Source: Thaumasiovibrio sp043421945 | Lineage (GTDB): Bacteria > Pseudomonadota > Gammaproteobacteria > Enterobacterales > Vibrionaceae | DNA length: 64,000 nucleotides | Direction of reading: 5' to 3' | Assembly: GCA_043421945.1 (NCBI GenBank) | Contig: JBHOGO010000016.1 | Span: forward strand, 1-64,000 | Part shown: one piece after another, positions 24,866 to 34,527 of the stretch | How positions within the stretch are numbered: position 1 is the stretch's first letter | Layout: each line of letters starts with the position of its first letter | Notes under the pieces: model-generated | Databases searched by the model: none | What the model saw: only the letters and a program-made list of their open reading frames with translations | Told to the model about the DNA's origin: nothing | Program-made: the position numbers and the translations under genes

Positions 24866-26236
24866 ATGGCAATACAGATGGGTGGTTTGGCGTCAGGCAT
24901 GGATATCAACAATATGGTTGATAAAATTGCTCAAGCAGAAAAAGCGCCTAAGCAAGAGCGAATAGAACGTCAAATGGGGGATATCCAAACGGATATCAGC
25001 GCATACGGTCGTTTGAAAGAGTCGCTTGATACCATGAAAACTCTGATGGCTGACTTTCGTAACAATGACTCGTTGGCGGCTCGCCGTTCAGACATTGATA
25101 CGCCAGAACAACTTTCTGCTTCTGTCACACCGCAATCTGCGGTTGGTCGGTACAGTGTAGACGTCCAGCAGTTGGCGCAATCCCACAAAATTGTGTCTAA
25201 TTCGATTGATGAGTCAACTAACTTCGGTAGTGGCTCTCTTCGTGTCGGATTAGGTACAACTTCCTTCAATGTTGACATTGAACCTGGCAACGACAAACTT
25301 ATCGATATCGTTCGTCAAATAAACCGCTCACCAGATAATCCCGGCATAATGGCCTCTGTTATTCAAGATGACTTAGGTGCTCGACTCGTGCTTAGCGGGG
25401 ATAAAACCGGTGAGAGCAATAAAGTCCGAGTCTCAGTCAACGCCGATCCATCGAGTGATCTACAACGCTTTGCTTTTAATGCCAATAATGAAACGAACCC
25501 AATGAATGAGATGCAACAAGCATTGGATGCTCGGGTGGTATTGGATGGTTTAGCGGTTATCACGAATGATAGTAATCAAATTAAAAATGCGATTGAAGGT
25601 GTCGATCTTGAGTTAAAAGAACTCTCAAATGGCGAGCCTGCGACGCTAGCGGTGAGCTATGATCGTGATACGGTCGGTATGGCTTTAGAGCAATTTGTTG
25701 CAGCCTATAATCAGTACTTCGATGTCACACAGCAACTGTCCAAGTATGATCCAGCCGCACAAACGGGTGGTCCTCTGATGGGGGATAGCTTGGTTCGAAG
25801 CTCGACGAATCAGCTTCGTGAGGCATTTACGACACCAGTCGAGGGCGCGTCTGATAGTATGCAGACGTTGAGTCAATTGGGTATTACAACGACCTTAGCA
25901 GGCCGTTTAGACATTGACTATGATGTGCTTGATCAGCAGTTAAATCAGAACTTTGCTGGCCTCAATGACTTTTTTGGTGGGCGTGATGGCTTTGCTCGGC
26001 GTGTTGAAGACTTGATCCACTCCTATACTGGAATAACAGGCAGCATTCGCTCTCGTGAAAATAGTTTAAACGAACAGCAAACACGCTTGCTCACCGAGCA
26101 GACTAAGCTTGATGATCGTATTGAAAGTGTACGTAAGCGTACGTACGATCAATTTTCTGCGATGGACTCCGCAATGGGACAAATGCAGTCTCAATTGGCG
26201 TATATGCAGGGAATGTTCCCGACGAATGGAGGGTAA
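24866..26236 (+). CDS. fliD: filament cap protein FliD
   Basis: A 456-residue HAP2 cap protein. The N-terminus GLASGMDINNMVDKIAQAEK is the FliD signature. The central D2/D3 region spans about 75-280, and the C-terminal part has FFGGRDGFARRVEDLIHSYTG and a coiled tail ending QSQLAYMQGMF. FliD sits at the filament tip and helps flagellin monomers fold and join. The ribosome site is weak, which suggests translation coupled to flaG, 21 bases upstream. Confidence 0.94.
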   Translation: MAIQMGGLASGMDINNMVDKIAQAEKAPKQERIERQMGDIQTDISAYGRLKESLDTMKTLMADFRNNDSLAARRSDIDTPEQLSASVTPQSAVGRYSVDVQQLAQSHKIVSNSIDESTNFGSGSLRVGLGTTSFNVDIEPGNDKLIDIVRQINRSPDNPGIMASVIQDDLGARLVLSGDKTGESNKVRVSVNADPSSDLQRFAFNANNETNPMNEMQQALDARVVLDGLAVITNDSNQIKNAIEGVDLELKELSNGEPATLAVSYDRDTVGMALEQFVAAYNQYFDVTQQLSKYDPAAQTGGPLMGDSLVRSSTNQLREAFTTPVEGASDSMQTLSQLGITTTLAGRLDIDYDVLDQQLNQNFAGLNDFFGGRDGFARRVEDLIHSYTGITGSIRSRENSLNEQQTRLLTEQTKLDDRIESVRKRTYDQFSAMDSAMGQMQSQLAYMQGMFPTNGG

Positions 26237-26242
26237 GTCTCT

Positions 26243-26548
26243 ATGTTGCTAGAAGAGCTTGCTGATTTAGATCGTCAAATAAATAACGCTTTATTGCCTG
26301 AAACAGAGGCACGGGTTTTGCATGAAAACCCTGAAGAAAATATCGATGAATTAGTAAAGCGTAGGCAGTTACTGTTGCAAGAGATTGCGCGGTTGCCTAC
26401 GGTTGATCCATTAGAATGGCAACACGCCCTTCAACGTACTGAGCAGTTAGTCGCCGCATTGGCGAACAAGCAGTCAGTGACTAAATCTCAACTTAAGCAG
26501 ATTAATCACGGGCAACGTTCAGTGAAGTTATACAATAAGTTTCGCTAG
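26243..26548 (+). CDS. flaI: small flagellar protein FlaI (FliT-like position)
   Basis: A 101-residue charged helical protein between fliD and fliS. Its place is that of flaI in Vibrio and of the FliD chaperone FliT in enteric bacteria. Helices at about 1-20 (LLEELADLDRQINNALL), 33-50 and 60-80; the tail is basic (KSQLKQINHGQRSVKLYNKF). A chaperone role for FliD is inferred from place and length only. Six bases separate it from fliD. Confidence 0.72.
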   Translation: MLLEELADLDRQINNALLPETEARVLHENPEENIDELVKRRQLLLQEIARLPTVDPLEWQHALQRTEQLVAALANKQSVTKSQLKQINHGQRSVKLYNKFR

Positions 26549-26568
26549 AGAGTAATAGGACCAAGTAT

Positions 26569-26979
26569 ATGGCAATGAGAGGATCCCTTAAGGCCTACAA
26601 AAAGGTGTCAATTGATAGTCAATTGACCTCTGCAACGCCGCATCGAGTTATTCAGATGCTAATGGCGGGTGCCATCGAACGTTTGATACAGGGAAAAGCA
26701 GCCATGCAGCAAGGCTCTGTTGCGCAAAAAGGCGAAAGGCTTGGTAAAGCGTTAGATATCGTGATGAGCTTACGTGCATGCTTATCAATGGATGATGGTG
26801 GTGAAATATCCGAAAATCTAGATGCGTTGTATGACTTTATGGTACGTCAAATTACGTTAGCTAACCAAGATAATAACCCGCAACCTATTGATGATGTTGT
26901 CGATATGCTGCGAGAAATTAAATCTGCTTGGGACCAAATTCCAGAAGAGTTTCATGCTTTAACGAATTTTGTAGAATAA
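26569..26979 (+). CDS. fliS: flagellin export chaperone FliS
   Basis: A 136-residue four-helix protein. AYKKVSIDSQLTSATPHRVI and QMLMAGAIERLIQGKAAMQQG form the FliS signature; LDALYDFMVRQITLANQDNN matches the third and fourth helices. FliS binds the flagellin C-terminus and prevents early polymerisation. Last gene of the cluster; a short hairpin with a T-run follows at 27006-27027. Confidence 0.95.
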   Translation: MAMRGSLKAYKKVSIDSQLTSATPHRVIQMLMAGAIERLIQGKAAMQQGSVAQKGERLGKALDIVMSLRACLSMDDGGEISENLDALYDFMVRQITLANQDNNPQPIDDVVDMLREIKSAWDQIPEEFHALTNFVE

Positions 26980-27005
26980 TCATCCACTTTTATTTCTCCT
27001 CAATG

Positions 27006-27027
27006 CAGCTGAGGTCACAGCTTTTTT
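27006..27027 (+). terminator. weak terminator after fliS
   Basis: Stem AGCTG/CAGCT with a six-base loop and six T, about 27 bp after fliS. It separates fliS from the flrA promoter region. Confidence 0.55.
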
Positions 27028-27149
27028 GTGTCCTTGGTTGCCTTATCGTGCTGTTTAATTACAATAGACAATAACTTGATGACTTTTGTCGAAGTGCTCT
27101 CTAAAAGCCAAGAACAAAAAATTGTAATAAAGGCAGGCTAATTTTTTCA

Positions 27150-28610
27150 ATGCAATCTGTAGCAAAGATCCTCGTTATCGATGATGATGCACAAAGTCGT
27201 CACGATTTGAGTGTCATATTCGACTTTGTCGGTGAACAGTGCCAAGCTGTGCCGCTGCAAGATGTTGATGAGACACTCTCTAAGAATTCATGGAATGCTT
27301 GTTTTATTGGAAAAGTCACGTCTAAAAAAACGTTGCTAGCAACGTTAGAAAAACTATCCAATGATAAACATATCCCTCTTATTGGTTTCCAAGAGCATCA
27401 CGAAATACTCTCTTCACTTTCAAATTATGTTGGTGAACTAAAGCGCCCGTTGAACTATCACCAATTGTCTGAAGCGCTGCGTCATTGTAATGAGTTTTTA
27501 GGGCAAATTACTCGCCCAGTTCCTACGTTGGGGCGTCGTTCTCCACTTTTCCGAAGTATGGTGGGAAGTAGTGAACAGATCGTACATGTCCGTCAGTTGA
27601 TCGAGCAGGTAGCAAGTGCTGATGCCAATGTACTTATTTTAGGTGAGTCGGGTACCGGTAAAGAAGTGGTTGCTCGAAATGTTCATTATCATTCATCACG
27701 ACGTGACGGGCCCTTTGTGCCTGTAAACTGTGGCGCGATCCCGCCAGATTTATTAGAAAGTGAACTGTTTGGGCATGAGAAAGGGGCATTTACAGGGGCA
27801 ATTTCCTCGCGTAAGGGTCGTTTTGAACTTGCGGATGGCGGTACGTTATTCCTCGATGAAATCGGGGATATGCCTGCAGCAATGCAGGTGAAGCTTTTGC
27901 GTGTTCTTCAAGAACGTAGTTTTGAGCGGGTTGGTGGAAATAAAAGCATTAAGGTGAATGTTCGCATTGTTGCTGCAACACACCGTAATCTTGAAACGAT
28001 GATTGAAGATGAGACTTTCCGAGAAGATCTGTTCTACCGTCTGAATGTTTTTCCTATTGAGATGCCAGCACTGCGTGAGCGCTTAGAGGATATACCACTA
28101 CTTATTCATGAGTTGTTTGCTCGTATGGAAGCCGAAGGAGTTACTGCTCAGTTACGTTTTAGTCAGCGTGCTATTCAGTCGCTCATGGAGCATGATTGGC
28201 CGGGCAACGTTCGTGAATTAGCGAATCTCATTGAGAGAATGTCGATTATTTGTCCGGATGGAGTGATTGATATTAATCAACTACCGAACAAATATCGTTA
28301 TGGTAATGTGCCTGATTTTGAACCCGAACCTTACGTATGTACCGAAGAGCAAGAGCGCGATGCACTCTCTTCGATGTTTGCGGATAGTTTCGACGATGAG
28401 TTTGATGATTTCGGCTCCACGAATTCGCTGTCAGAGTTACCGCCAGAAGGTCTCAATCTGAAAGAGCTATTGGCTGAGCTTGAAGTCGATATGATCACTC
28501 AAGCGTTAGAAGCACAAGAGTGGGTTGTGGCAAGGGCCGCGGATATGCTGGGTATGCGTCGTACAACCTTAGTCGAAAAAATGCGTAAATATCAGTTGGG
28601 TAAAGAGTAA
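27150..28610 (+). CDS. flrA: master flagellar regulator FlrA (FleQ family)
   Basis: A 486-residue sigma-54 activator at the top of the polar flagellar cascade. The N-terminal FleQ-type receiver-like domain (1-125) has IDDDAQSRH but lacks the phospho-acceptor Asp (NACFIGKV at that place). The AAA+ domain spans about 140-375: Walker A GESGTGKE (about 164-171), GAFTGA (212-217) contacting sigma-54, and LFLDEIGDMP. The C-terminal Fis-type HTH has AADMLGMRRTTLVEKMRKY. In V. cholerae FlrA activates flrBC and is inhibited by FlhG and by cyclic-di-GMP. No clear promoter motif was found upstream. Confidence 0.95.
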   Translation: MQSVAKILVIDDDAQSRHDLSVIFDFVGEQCQAVPLQDVDETLSKNSWNACFIGKVTSKKTLLATLEKLSNDKHIPLIGFQEHHEILSSLSNYVGELKRPLNYHQLSEALRHCNEFLGQITRPVPTLGRRSPLFRSMVGSSEQIVHVRQLIEQVASADANVLILGESGTGKEVVARNVHYHSSRRDGPFVPVNCGAIPPDLLESELFGHEKGAFTGAISSRKGRFELADGGTLFLDEIGDMPAAMQVKLLRVLQERSFERVGGNKSIKVNVRIVAATHRNLETMIEDETFREDLFYRLNVFPIEMPALRERLEDIPLLIHELFARMEAEGVTAQLRFSQRAIQSLMEHDWPGNVRELANLIERMSIICPDGVIDINQLPNKYRYGNVPDFEPEPYVCTEEQERDALSSMFADSFDDEFDDFGSTNSLSELPPEGLNLKELLAELEVDMITQALEAQEWVVARAADMLGMRRTTLVEKMRKYQLGKE

Positions 28611-28681
28611 CTGGATTTGGTTTGCCGGTTTCGGATAGCCATGCAGTAACCTAAATTGATATAAAAATATGTACTGTTTAG

Positions 28682-28713
28682 AAGGGGAGTCAAATTTGTG
28701 ACTTCCCTTTTTT
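28682..28713 (+). terminator. rho-independent terminator after flrA
   Basis: Arms AGGGGAGTCA and TGACTTCCCT around a short loop, followed by six T; 71 bp past the flrA stop. Confidence 0.85.
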
Positions 28714-28767
28714 GTGCGCTATATATTGTAACTTTATGTATTTAAAGCGAATTAAATGGTCATTTAA

Positions 28768-28784
28768 TTGGTATAATTCGTGCT
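28768..28784 (+). promoter_or_regulatory. sigma-54 promoter for flrBC
   Basis: TTGGTATAATTCGTGCT with 10 bases between GG and GC. The -24 element is TTGGTA rather than TTGGCA. It lies 55 bp before flrB, where the FlrA-dependent class II promoter is expected. Confidence 0.75.
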
Positions 28785-28838
28785 TATATATGCACATTAC
28801 ATCTATGTGTCAAAATAGAAGCACGGGGTCGGTTCTAA

Positions 28839-29861
28839 GTGGCTGCACAATTGGAAGAGCTATCAGCGCAGGTCGCGCGTTATCAGCAAGTAATGAATGC
28901 CATGCCTGCTGGGGTTATTTTGCTAGATCAGCAAGGCGTCGTTTCAGAAGTTAATCCTGAGGCAGAGCGTTTGCTCGGTGCGCCCTTAATGGGAGAACGA
29001 TGGTATGCCATTATCCAGAGAGCGTTTGATCCCAAAGCCGATGATGGCCATGAAATATCCTTACGTGATGGTAAAAAAGTCAAACTAGCAATATCGGCAT
29101 CAAACAGCGGTCAGCTTATTTTGATTACCGATATGACAGAAACCCGACTCCTGCAGGCACGAGTCAGCGATATGCAGCGCTTTTCGTCGTTGGGCCGCAT
29201 GGTTGCATCACTGGCTCATCAAATCAGGACTCCGCTTTCCAGTGCTCTGCTTTATGCAGAAAACTTAGGGGCCGAGAATATCGCTCCGCCGACTCGACAG
29301 CGTTTTCAGGTCAAGCTTGTAGATCGACTTCATGACTTAGAGAAGCAAGTCAACGACATGTTGCTCTTCGCAAAAGGCGGTGACAATAAAGTCGTTGCGC
29401 CGTTTACGTTAGAGGTTCTTCTCAATGAGATAGAGCCAATGGTTGATGCGCTAGTATCGCGCCATAGTGTTGATTTCAGCATCGACTGTGATGACGAATC
29501 TCAGGAGCTCTTGGGTAATGTCAACGCCTTAGCCAGCGCGGTGAGTAACCTTATTGTTAACGCTATTCAAGTGTCAGGGAACCATTGCCGTGTAGCATTA
29601 CAATGTCATGTTCACGCAGAACAGCTGTGGATTGATGTGGTGGATAACGGCCCCGGTATTGCTGCAGATATGCAAGAAAAAATCTTAGAACCCTTTTTTA
29701 CTACTCGCCAACAAGGCACTGGACTTGGGCTTGCTGTCGTACAGATGGTCACTAAAGCTCACAACGGTGTCGTTAGTATTCAATCTCAGCTAGGTGAAGG
29801 CGCTACGTTTCGCTTAAGTTTACCGCTGATAACGTCAATTCAGACCGGAGGTCAGTCATGA
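28839..29861 (+). CDS. flrB: flagellar sensor kinase FlrB
   Basis: A 340-residue soluble histidine kinase without membrane segments. The N-terminal PAS-like domain (residues 12-105) has MNAMPAGVILLDQQGVV. The dimerisation/phospho-acceptor helix has LAHQIRTPLSSALLY with His127. The ATPase part (about 225-335) has LIVNAIQVSG (N-box), DNGPGI and GTGLGLAVVQ. It phosphorylates FlrC; the input signal is thought to be export-apparatus assembly. The GTG start at 28839 is the first in frame in the leader; no strong ribosome site is seen. It overlaps flrC by four bases. Confidence 0.93.
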   Translation: MAAQLEELSAQVARYQQVMNAMPAGVILLDQQGVVSEVNPEAERLLGAPLMGERWYAIIQRAFDPKADDGHEISLRDGKKVKLAISASNSGQLILITDMTETRLLQARVSDMQRFSSLGRMVASLAHQIRTPLSSALLYAENLGAENIAPPTRQRFQVKLVDRLHDLEKQVNDMLLFAKGGDNKVVAPFTLEVLLNEIEPMVDALVSRHSVDFSIDCDDESQELLGNVNALASAVSNLIVNAIQVSGNHCRVALQCHVHAEQLWIDVVDNGPGIAADMQEKILEPFFTTRQQGTGLGLAVVQMVTKAHNGVVSIQSQLGEGATFRLSLPLITSIQTGGQS

Positions 29862-31246
29862 ACCAGAGTCGAGTGTTAGTTGTTGAAGATGATGAAGGTC
29901 TGCGTGAAGCCTTAGTCGATACTCTTTCCCTTGCGGGATATGAGTGGATAGAGGCTGATAGTGCTGAGCAAGCTATCCTCCTATTGAAACAACATGATGT
30001 TGATATTGTCATTTCTGATGTTCAAATGGCAGGCATGGATGGCTTAGGGTTGCTCAGAACGATTAAGAATAATTGGCCCAAACTGCCTGTGCTTTTGATG
30101 ACTGCCTATGCCAATATCCAAGATGCCGTTGTGGCCATGAAAGAAGGTGCGATTGACTACATGGCGAAGCCTTTCGCCCCTGAAGTGTTATTGAACATGG
30201 TCAGCCGATATGCGCCAGTCAAAGCCGATTCGCACCAGACTGTTGTTGCCGATCCTAAAAGTTTGCATTTGATGGCATTGGCGGAAAAAGTGGCGGCAAC
30301 AGATGCCAGTGTGATGGTACTCGGGCCTAGTGGAAGTGGTAAAGAAGTCTTGTCACGTCACCTGCATAATTTTTCTCCACGTAAAGAGCAGCCTTTTGTG
30401 GCGATTAACTGTGCCGCTATTCCGGATAACATGCTGGAAGCAACGCTGTTCGGCTATGAAAAAGGCGCATTTACAGGCGCGGTACAAGCATGCCCTGGTA
30501 AATTCGAGCAGGCGCAGGGCGGAACCATCTTACTTGATGAGATCAGTGAGATGGACCTCAATTTACAAGCGAAGTTACTGCGTGTGCTTCAGGAACGAGA
30601 AGTTGAGCGCTTAGGTAGCCGTAAAACGATCAAGCTCGATGTTCGTGTGCTGGCAACGAGTAACCGCGACTTGCGTCAACATGTTGCTGATGGACTCTTC
30701 CGTGAAGACCTTTATTATCGCCTCAATGTATTCCCATTAACTTGGCCAGCTTTGTGTGAGCGCCCAGGTGATATTGTGCCACTGGCATTGCATTTAATTG
30801 AACGTCACTGCAGTAAGCAAGGGAGCGCGATTCCTACATTGTCTGAGTGCGCGCAGCAATGCCTGCTTGAGTATCAATGGCCCGGTAATGTGCGAGAACT
30901 GGATAATGTTATTCAGCGTGGGTTAATTTTAGCGGGTAATGGAGCAATAGAACGTTGCCATATCCTATTAGAAGGGAGTGAATGGTTACAAACTGCGATG
31001 CCGACAGTGACGACGTCTGCAGCCCCAACAATTGCCCCTGTCAGTGAAGAAAAGCCTATAACGCAGCAAGCAGCAGAAGGGCTAGGCGGTGAGTTACGAG
31101 AGCAAGAGTTCAGTATTATCCTAGACGCGATTAAAGCGTGCGACGGACGTCGAAAAGAAGTTGCTGAGCGCTTAGGGATTAGCCCAAGAACCTTGCGTTA
31201 CAAACTCGCTAAGATGCGGGATGCTGGGATCGATATCCCAGCCTGA
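29858..31246 (+). CDS. flrC: flagellar response regulator FlrC
   Basis: A 462-residue NtrC-type regulator. The receiver domain (1-120) has VVEDDEGL, phospho-acceptor Asp54 in VISDVQMAGMDG and Lys in YMAKPFAPE. The AAA+ domain (about 135-360) has a Walker A of the form GPSGSGKE instead of the usual GESGTGKE, GAFTGA, and LDEISEMDLN. The Fis-type HTH at the C-terminus has VAERLGISPRTLRYKLAKM. FlrC activates the class III sigma-54 promoters found in this window. Its ATG overlaps the flrB stop (ATGA). Confidence 0.95.
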   Translation: MNQSRVLVVEDDEGLREALVDTLSLAGYEWIEADSAEQAILLLKQHDVDIVISDVQMAGMDGLGLLRTIKNNWPKLPVLLMTAYANIQDAVVAMKEGAIDYMAKPFAPEVLLNMVSRYAPVKADSHQTVVADPKSLHLMALAEKVAATDASVMVLGPSGSGKEVLSRHLHNFSPRKEQPFVAINCAAIPDNMLEATLFGYEKGAFTGAVQACPGKFEQAQGGTILLDEISEMDLNLQAKLLRVLQEREVERLGSRKTIKLDVRVLATSNRDLRQHVADGLFREDLYYRLNVFPLTWPALCERPGDIVPLALHLIERHCSKQGSAIPTLSECAQQCLLEYQWPGNVRELDNVIQRGLILAGNGAIERCHILLEGSEWLQTAMPTVTTSAAPTIAPVSEEKPITQQAAEGLGGELREQEFSIILDAIKACDGRRKEVAERLGISPRTLRYKLAKMRDAGIDIPA

Positions 31247-31291
31247 CAGACAAAGGGTTGTTTTGTACTAGACAAATATACCTTAAAAATA

Positions 31292-31308
31292 TTGGCGTTA
31301 AAATTGCA
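31292..31308 (+). promoter_or_regulatory. sigma-54 promoter for fliE operon
   Basis: TTGGCGTTAAAATTGCA with 10 bases between GG and GC, 55 bp before fliE and 45 bp after flrC. Confidence 0.85.
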
Positions 31309-31363
31309 GTAACAGTACTATATGGCGTTAGCGCCAAGGTTCTGGCACTTAAGGAGTCTCGTA

Positions 31364-31675
31364 ATGAAAGTAAGTGATCTTCAAGCAGACATGACGGCTA
31401 TGCGCCTAGAAGCGCAAAGCACCCAGCGCCCTGCGACGGGACAGCAGGCTAGTCAGGATTTTGGCAACCTGTTATCGAATGCTATCGATACTGTGAATCA
31501 GCATCAACACCAATCGAGTCAACTTCAAACTCGTTTTGACCAAGGGGATCGTAGTGTTTCCCTTTCGGATGTGATGATTGCACGAAACAAATCGAGTGTT
31601 GCGTTTGAAGCTACCGTTGAAGTACGTAATAAACTCGTTGAAGCTTATAAAGAATTGATGAGTATGCCTGTTTAA
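31364..31675 (+). CDS. fliE: MS-ring/rod adaptor FliE
   Basis: A 103-residue protein. The C-terminal half has QSSQLQTRFDQGDRSVSLSD and VMIARNKSSVAFEATVEVRN, the FliE signature, with the tail KLVEAYKELMSMPV. FliE joins the MS-ring (FliF) to the rod and is the first exported substrate. The ATG at 31364 has AAGGAG upstream; an earlier in-frame ATG would fuse promoter-leader sequence. Confidence 0.95.
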   Translation: MKVSDLQADMTAMRLEAQSTQRPATGQQASQDFGNLLSNAIDTVNQHQHQSSQLQTRFDQGDRSVSLSDVMIARNKSSVAFEATVEVRNKLVEAYKELMSMPV

Positions 31676-31731
31676 TGGCGTGCGCAGTCGTTCACGTTCA
31701 GTTCAGTTAAGTTATAGTTAGGACGAGCCCA

Positions 31732-33477
31732 GTGGCAGAAGATACGGTGAAACAAGACCTTGCAGTAGCAGGTGACGCGGCAGCGATGCCAGCAACACTT
31801 GATGGGAGTGCTGACGGTCAAAATTTAGATATCAATGAAACCAGCACTTCAAAAATGGATGGTGTGCTGGGTGATCTTGATATTGTTCGCCAGATCATTC
31901 TTGTACTATCCGTTGCGATCTGTGTCGCCTTAATTGTGATGCTTTTTTTCTGGATTAAAACACCAGAAACGCGTCCGCTCGGCACCTATGAAACCGATGA
32001 GCTGATCCCTGTTCTTGACTACCTTGATCAACAGAAAGTGAGTTATAGCCTCGATGGTAATACTATTCGCGTTCCTGTTGATGAGTACTCTAACTTAAAG
32101 CTCAATCTTACTCGTGCGGGTCTTAATACGCGTACCCAAGCCGGTGATGACATCCTACTGAATGACATGGGCTTTGGCGTTTCTCAACGGTTGGAACAAG
32201 AGAGACTCAAACTCAGCCGTGAGCGTCAATTGGCGAGAGCGATTGAGCAGATAAGACAAGTCAGTAAAGCGCAAGTATTACTGGCGATGCCAAAACAGAG
32301 TGTCTTTGTTCGTCATAACCAAGATGCATCAGCAACGGTTTTTTTGACGTTAAGAACCGGTGCAAACCTGGGACAACAAGAAGTTGACTCGATTGTCGAT
32401 ATGGTCGCGACGGCTGTCCCTAGCTTAACCCCTACACGCGTTACCGTCACAGACCAACATGGTCGACTGCTCAGCTCGGGCACTCAAGATCCTACCGCAA
32501 CAGCACGGCGAAAAGAGTATGAGTTGGTTCGTCAACAAGAAGAGAACCTCCGCACGAAGATTGACTCAATCCTTATCCCTGTTCTGGGTTTAGGAAACTA
32601 TACTGCACAAGTTGATGTCTCTATGGACTTTAGTGCTGTTGAAGAGACGCGTAAGCGCTTCGATCCAGAAACCCCTGCAACTCGCAGTGAGTTTACTTTA
32701 GAAGATATTAATAACGGTAGTCGAGTCGCCGGTATTCCAGGCGCACTTAGCAACCAGCCACCAGTCGACGCATCAATTCCTCAAGACGTTGTTGATTTAC
32801 AGCAAGGCGGCCTCAATGGTAGTGGCTCTGTTCACCGAGAAGCAACCCGCAATTTCGAATTAGATACCACGATTAGTCATCGTCGTGGACAAACCGGTGT
32901 GATAGACCGCCAGACAGTTTCGGTCGCGGTCGATTACCGCCCACAAGTGAACCCTGAAACGGGCGATACCACCATGGTACCGCGCTCAGAAGCTGAATTA
33001 GATAATATCCGCCGTCTATTGATGGGGGGGGTTGGCTTCTCGGATAGACGTGGCGATATGATCGAAGTGATATCAGTGCCGTTTGTCTTACCTGAAATGG
33101 ATCAGCTTGGTGATGTGCCGATTTGGGACCACCCTAACTTCAATAACTGGGTACGCTGGCTAGCGGCTGCATTAGTGATGATTGTCGTGGTTGTGGTATT
33201 AATCAGACCAGCGATGCGTAAGCTGCTATATCCAAATGTTGCCGAAGATGGCACGCCGCTAGGACCCGATGGCTTACCTATCCCACAAGATGGTGATATT
33301 ACTTTACTCGGCAGTGATATTGATAGCATTGAAGGGTTCGAATTTAGCAGCAGTTCAATAGATCTGCCAAACTTACACAAAGATGAAGACTTACTGAAAG
33401 CGGTACGTGCCTTGGTGGCAAATGAGCCAGAGCTTGCCGTTCAAGTAGTGAAGAGCTGGGTATCTGACGATGGCTGA
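31732..33477 (+). CDS. fliF: flagellar MS-ring protein FliF
   Basis: A 581-residue membrane protein from a GTG start. Membrane helices at about 55-75 and 473-495 enclose a periplasmic ring-building part with GFGVSQRLEQERLKLSRERQ, shortened here to SQRLEQERLKLSRERQ, and LGLGNYTAQVDVSMDFS. The cytoplasmic tail (500-581) ends with LVANEPELAVQVVKSWVSDD, the FliG-binding segment. The N-terminal 50 residues are an acidic extension. The last eight bases overlap fliG. Confidence 0.96.
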   Translation: MAEDTVKQDLAVAGDAAAMPATLDGSADGQNLDINETSTSKMDGVLGDLDIVRQIILVLSVAICVALIVMLFFWIKTPETRPLGTYETDELIPVLDYLDQQKVSYSLDGNTIRVPVDEYSNLKLNLTRAGLNTRTQAGDDILLNDMGFGVSQRLEQERLKLSRERQLARAIEQIRQVSKAQVLLAMPKQSVFVRHNQDASATVFLTLRTGANLGQQEVDSIVDMVATAVPSLTPTRVTVTDQHGRLLSSGTQDPTATARRKEYELVRQQEENLRTKIDSILIPVLGLGNYTAQVDVSMDFSAVEETRKRFDPETPATRSEFTLEDINNGSRVAGIPGALSNQPPVDASIPQDVVDLQQGGLNGSGSVHREATRNFELDTTISHRRGQTGVIDRQTVSVAVDYRPQVNPETGDTTMVPRSEAELDNIRRLLMGGVGFSDRRGDMIEVISVPFVLPEMDQLGDVPIWDHPNFNNWVRWLAAALVMIVVVVVLIRPAMRKLLYPNVAEDGTPLGPDGLPIPQDGDITLLGSDIDSIEGFEFSSSSIDLPNLHKDEDLLKAVRALVANEPELAVQVVKSWVSDDG

Positions 33478-34516
33478 TGAACTGACAACAGGCGAAGAAG
33501 GCGGTAACTTCGACGTTAAAACACTAACAGGCGTTGATCGTGCAGCTATTTTATTGCTGAGTTTAAGCGAAGAAGATGCGGCGTCTATTATTCGCCACTT
33601 AGAGCCTAAAGAAGTACAACGGGTTGGTGGGGCGATGGCGACAATGGCTGACCTCAACCAAACGAAAGTTGCTGCAGTGCATCGTAACTTCATCGAAGAG
33701 ATACAGAAGTACACCTCTATTGGTATGGGTAGCGAAGATTTCGTTAAGAAAGCACTTATCGCTGCCTTGGGTGAAGATAAAGCCAGTAACCTTGTTGACC
33801 AAATCCTCATGGGAAGTGGCTCGAAGGGTCTCGACTCGTTGAAATGGATGGATCCACGTCAAGTGGCCAGTATTATTGTCAACGAGCACCCACAGATTCA
33901 AACAATTGTCTTATCTTATCTTGAGCCGGAACAATCGGCAGAGATCTTGTCACAGTTCCCTGAACGCGTCCGCTTAGATTTGACCATGCGTATTGCTAAC
34001 CTTGAAGAAGTTCAACCGGCTGCACTTCATGAACTGAATGAAATCATGGAGAAACAGTTTGCTGGCCAAGCGGGTGCACAAGCCGCGAAGATTGGTGGCC
34101 TGAAAGCTGCCGCGGAGATCATGAACTACCTCGACAACAATGTTGAAGGTATGTTGATGGAGCAAATCCGTGATAATGATGAAGACATGGCGACGCAAAT
34201 TCAGGATCTTATGTTTGTGTTTGAAAACCTTGCCGAAGTGGACGATCGAGGTATTCAAACCATGTTGCGTGATATCCCACAAGAAATTCTTCAAAAAGCC
34301 CTTAAAGGTGCCGACGACACACTGCGTGATAAAATTATGCGCAATATGTCTAAACGTGCTGCCGAAATGCTGGCCGATGATTTGGAAGCCATGGGGCCTA
34401 TCCGTGTTGCTGATGTGGAAGCAGCACAAAAAGAGATCCTCTCTGTTGCTCGACGCTTGGCTGATGCTGGCGAAATTATGCTGTCAGCTGGTGGCGGCGC
34501 TGACGAATTCTTATAA
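33470..34516 (+). CDS. fliG: motor switch protein FliG
   Basis: A 348-residue C-ring protein. N-domain LTGVDRAAILLLSLSEEDAA; middle domain with the EHPQ motif (IIVNEHPQIQTIVLSYL); C-terminal torque domain with VFENLAEVDDRGIQTMLRDI and charged residues LKGADDTLRDKIMRNMSKRA that meet the stator. It overlaps fliF, so FliF and FliG are translationally coupled. Confidence 0.96.
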   Translation: MADELTTGEEGGNFDVKTLTGVDRAAILLLSLSEEDAASIIRHLEPKEVQRVGGAMATMADLNQTKVAAVHRNFIEEIQKYTSIGMGSEDFVKKALIAALGEDKASNLVDQILMGSGSKGLDSLKWMDPRQVASIIVNEHPQIQTIVLSYLEPEQSAEILSQFPERVRLDLTMRIANLEEVQPAALHELNEIMEKQFAGQAGAQAAKIGGLKAAAEIMNYLDNNVEGMLMEQIRDNDEDMATQIQDLMFVFENLAEVDDRGIQTMLRDIPQEILQKALKGADDTLRDKIMRNMSKRAAEMLADDLEAMGPIRVADVEAAQKEILSVARRLADAGEIMLSAGGGADEFL

Positions 34517-34527
34517 GGTAGTCGCGC

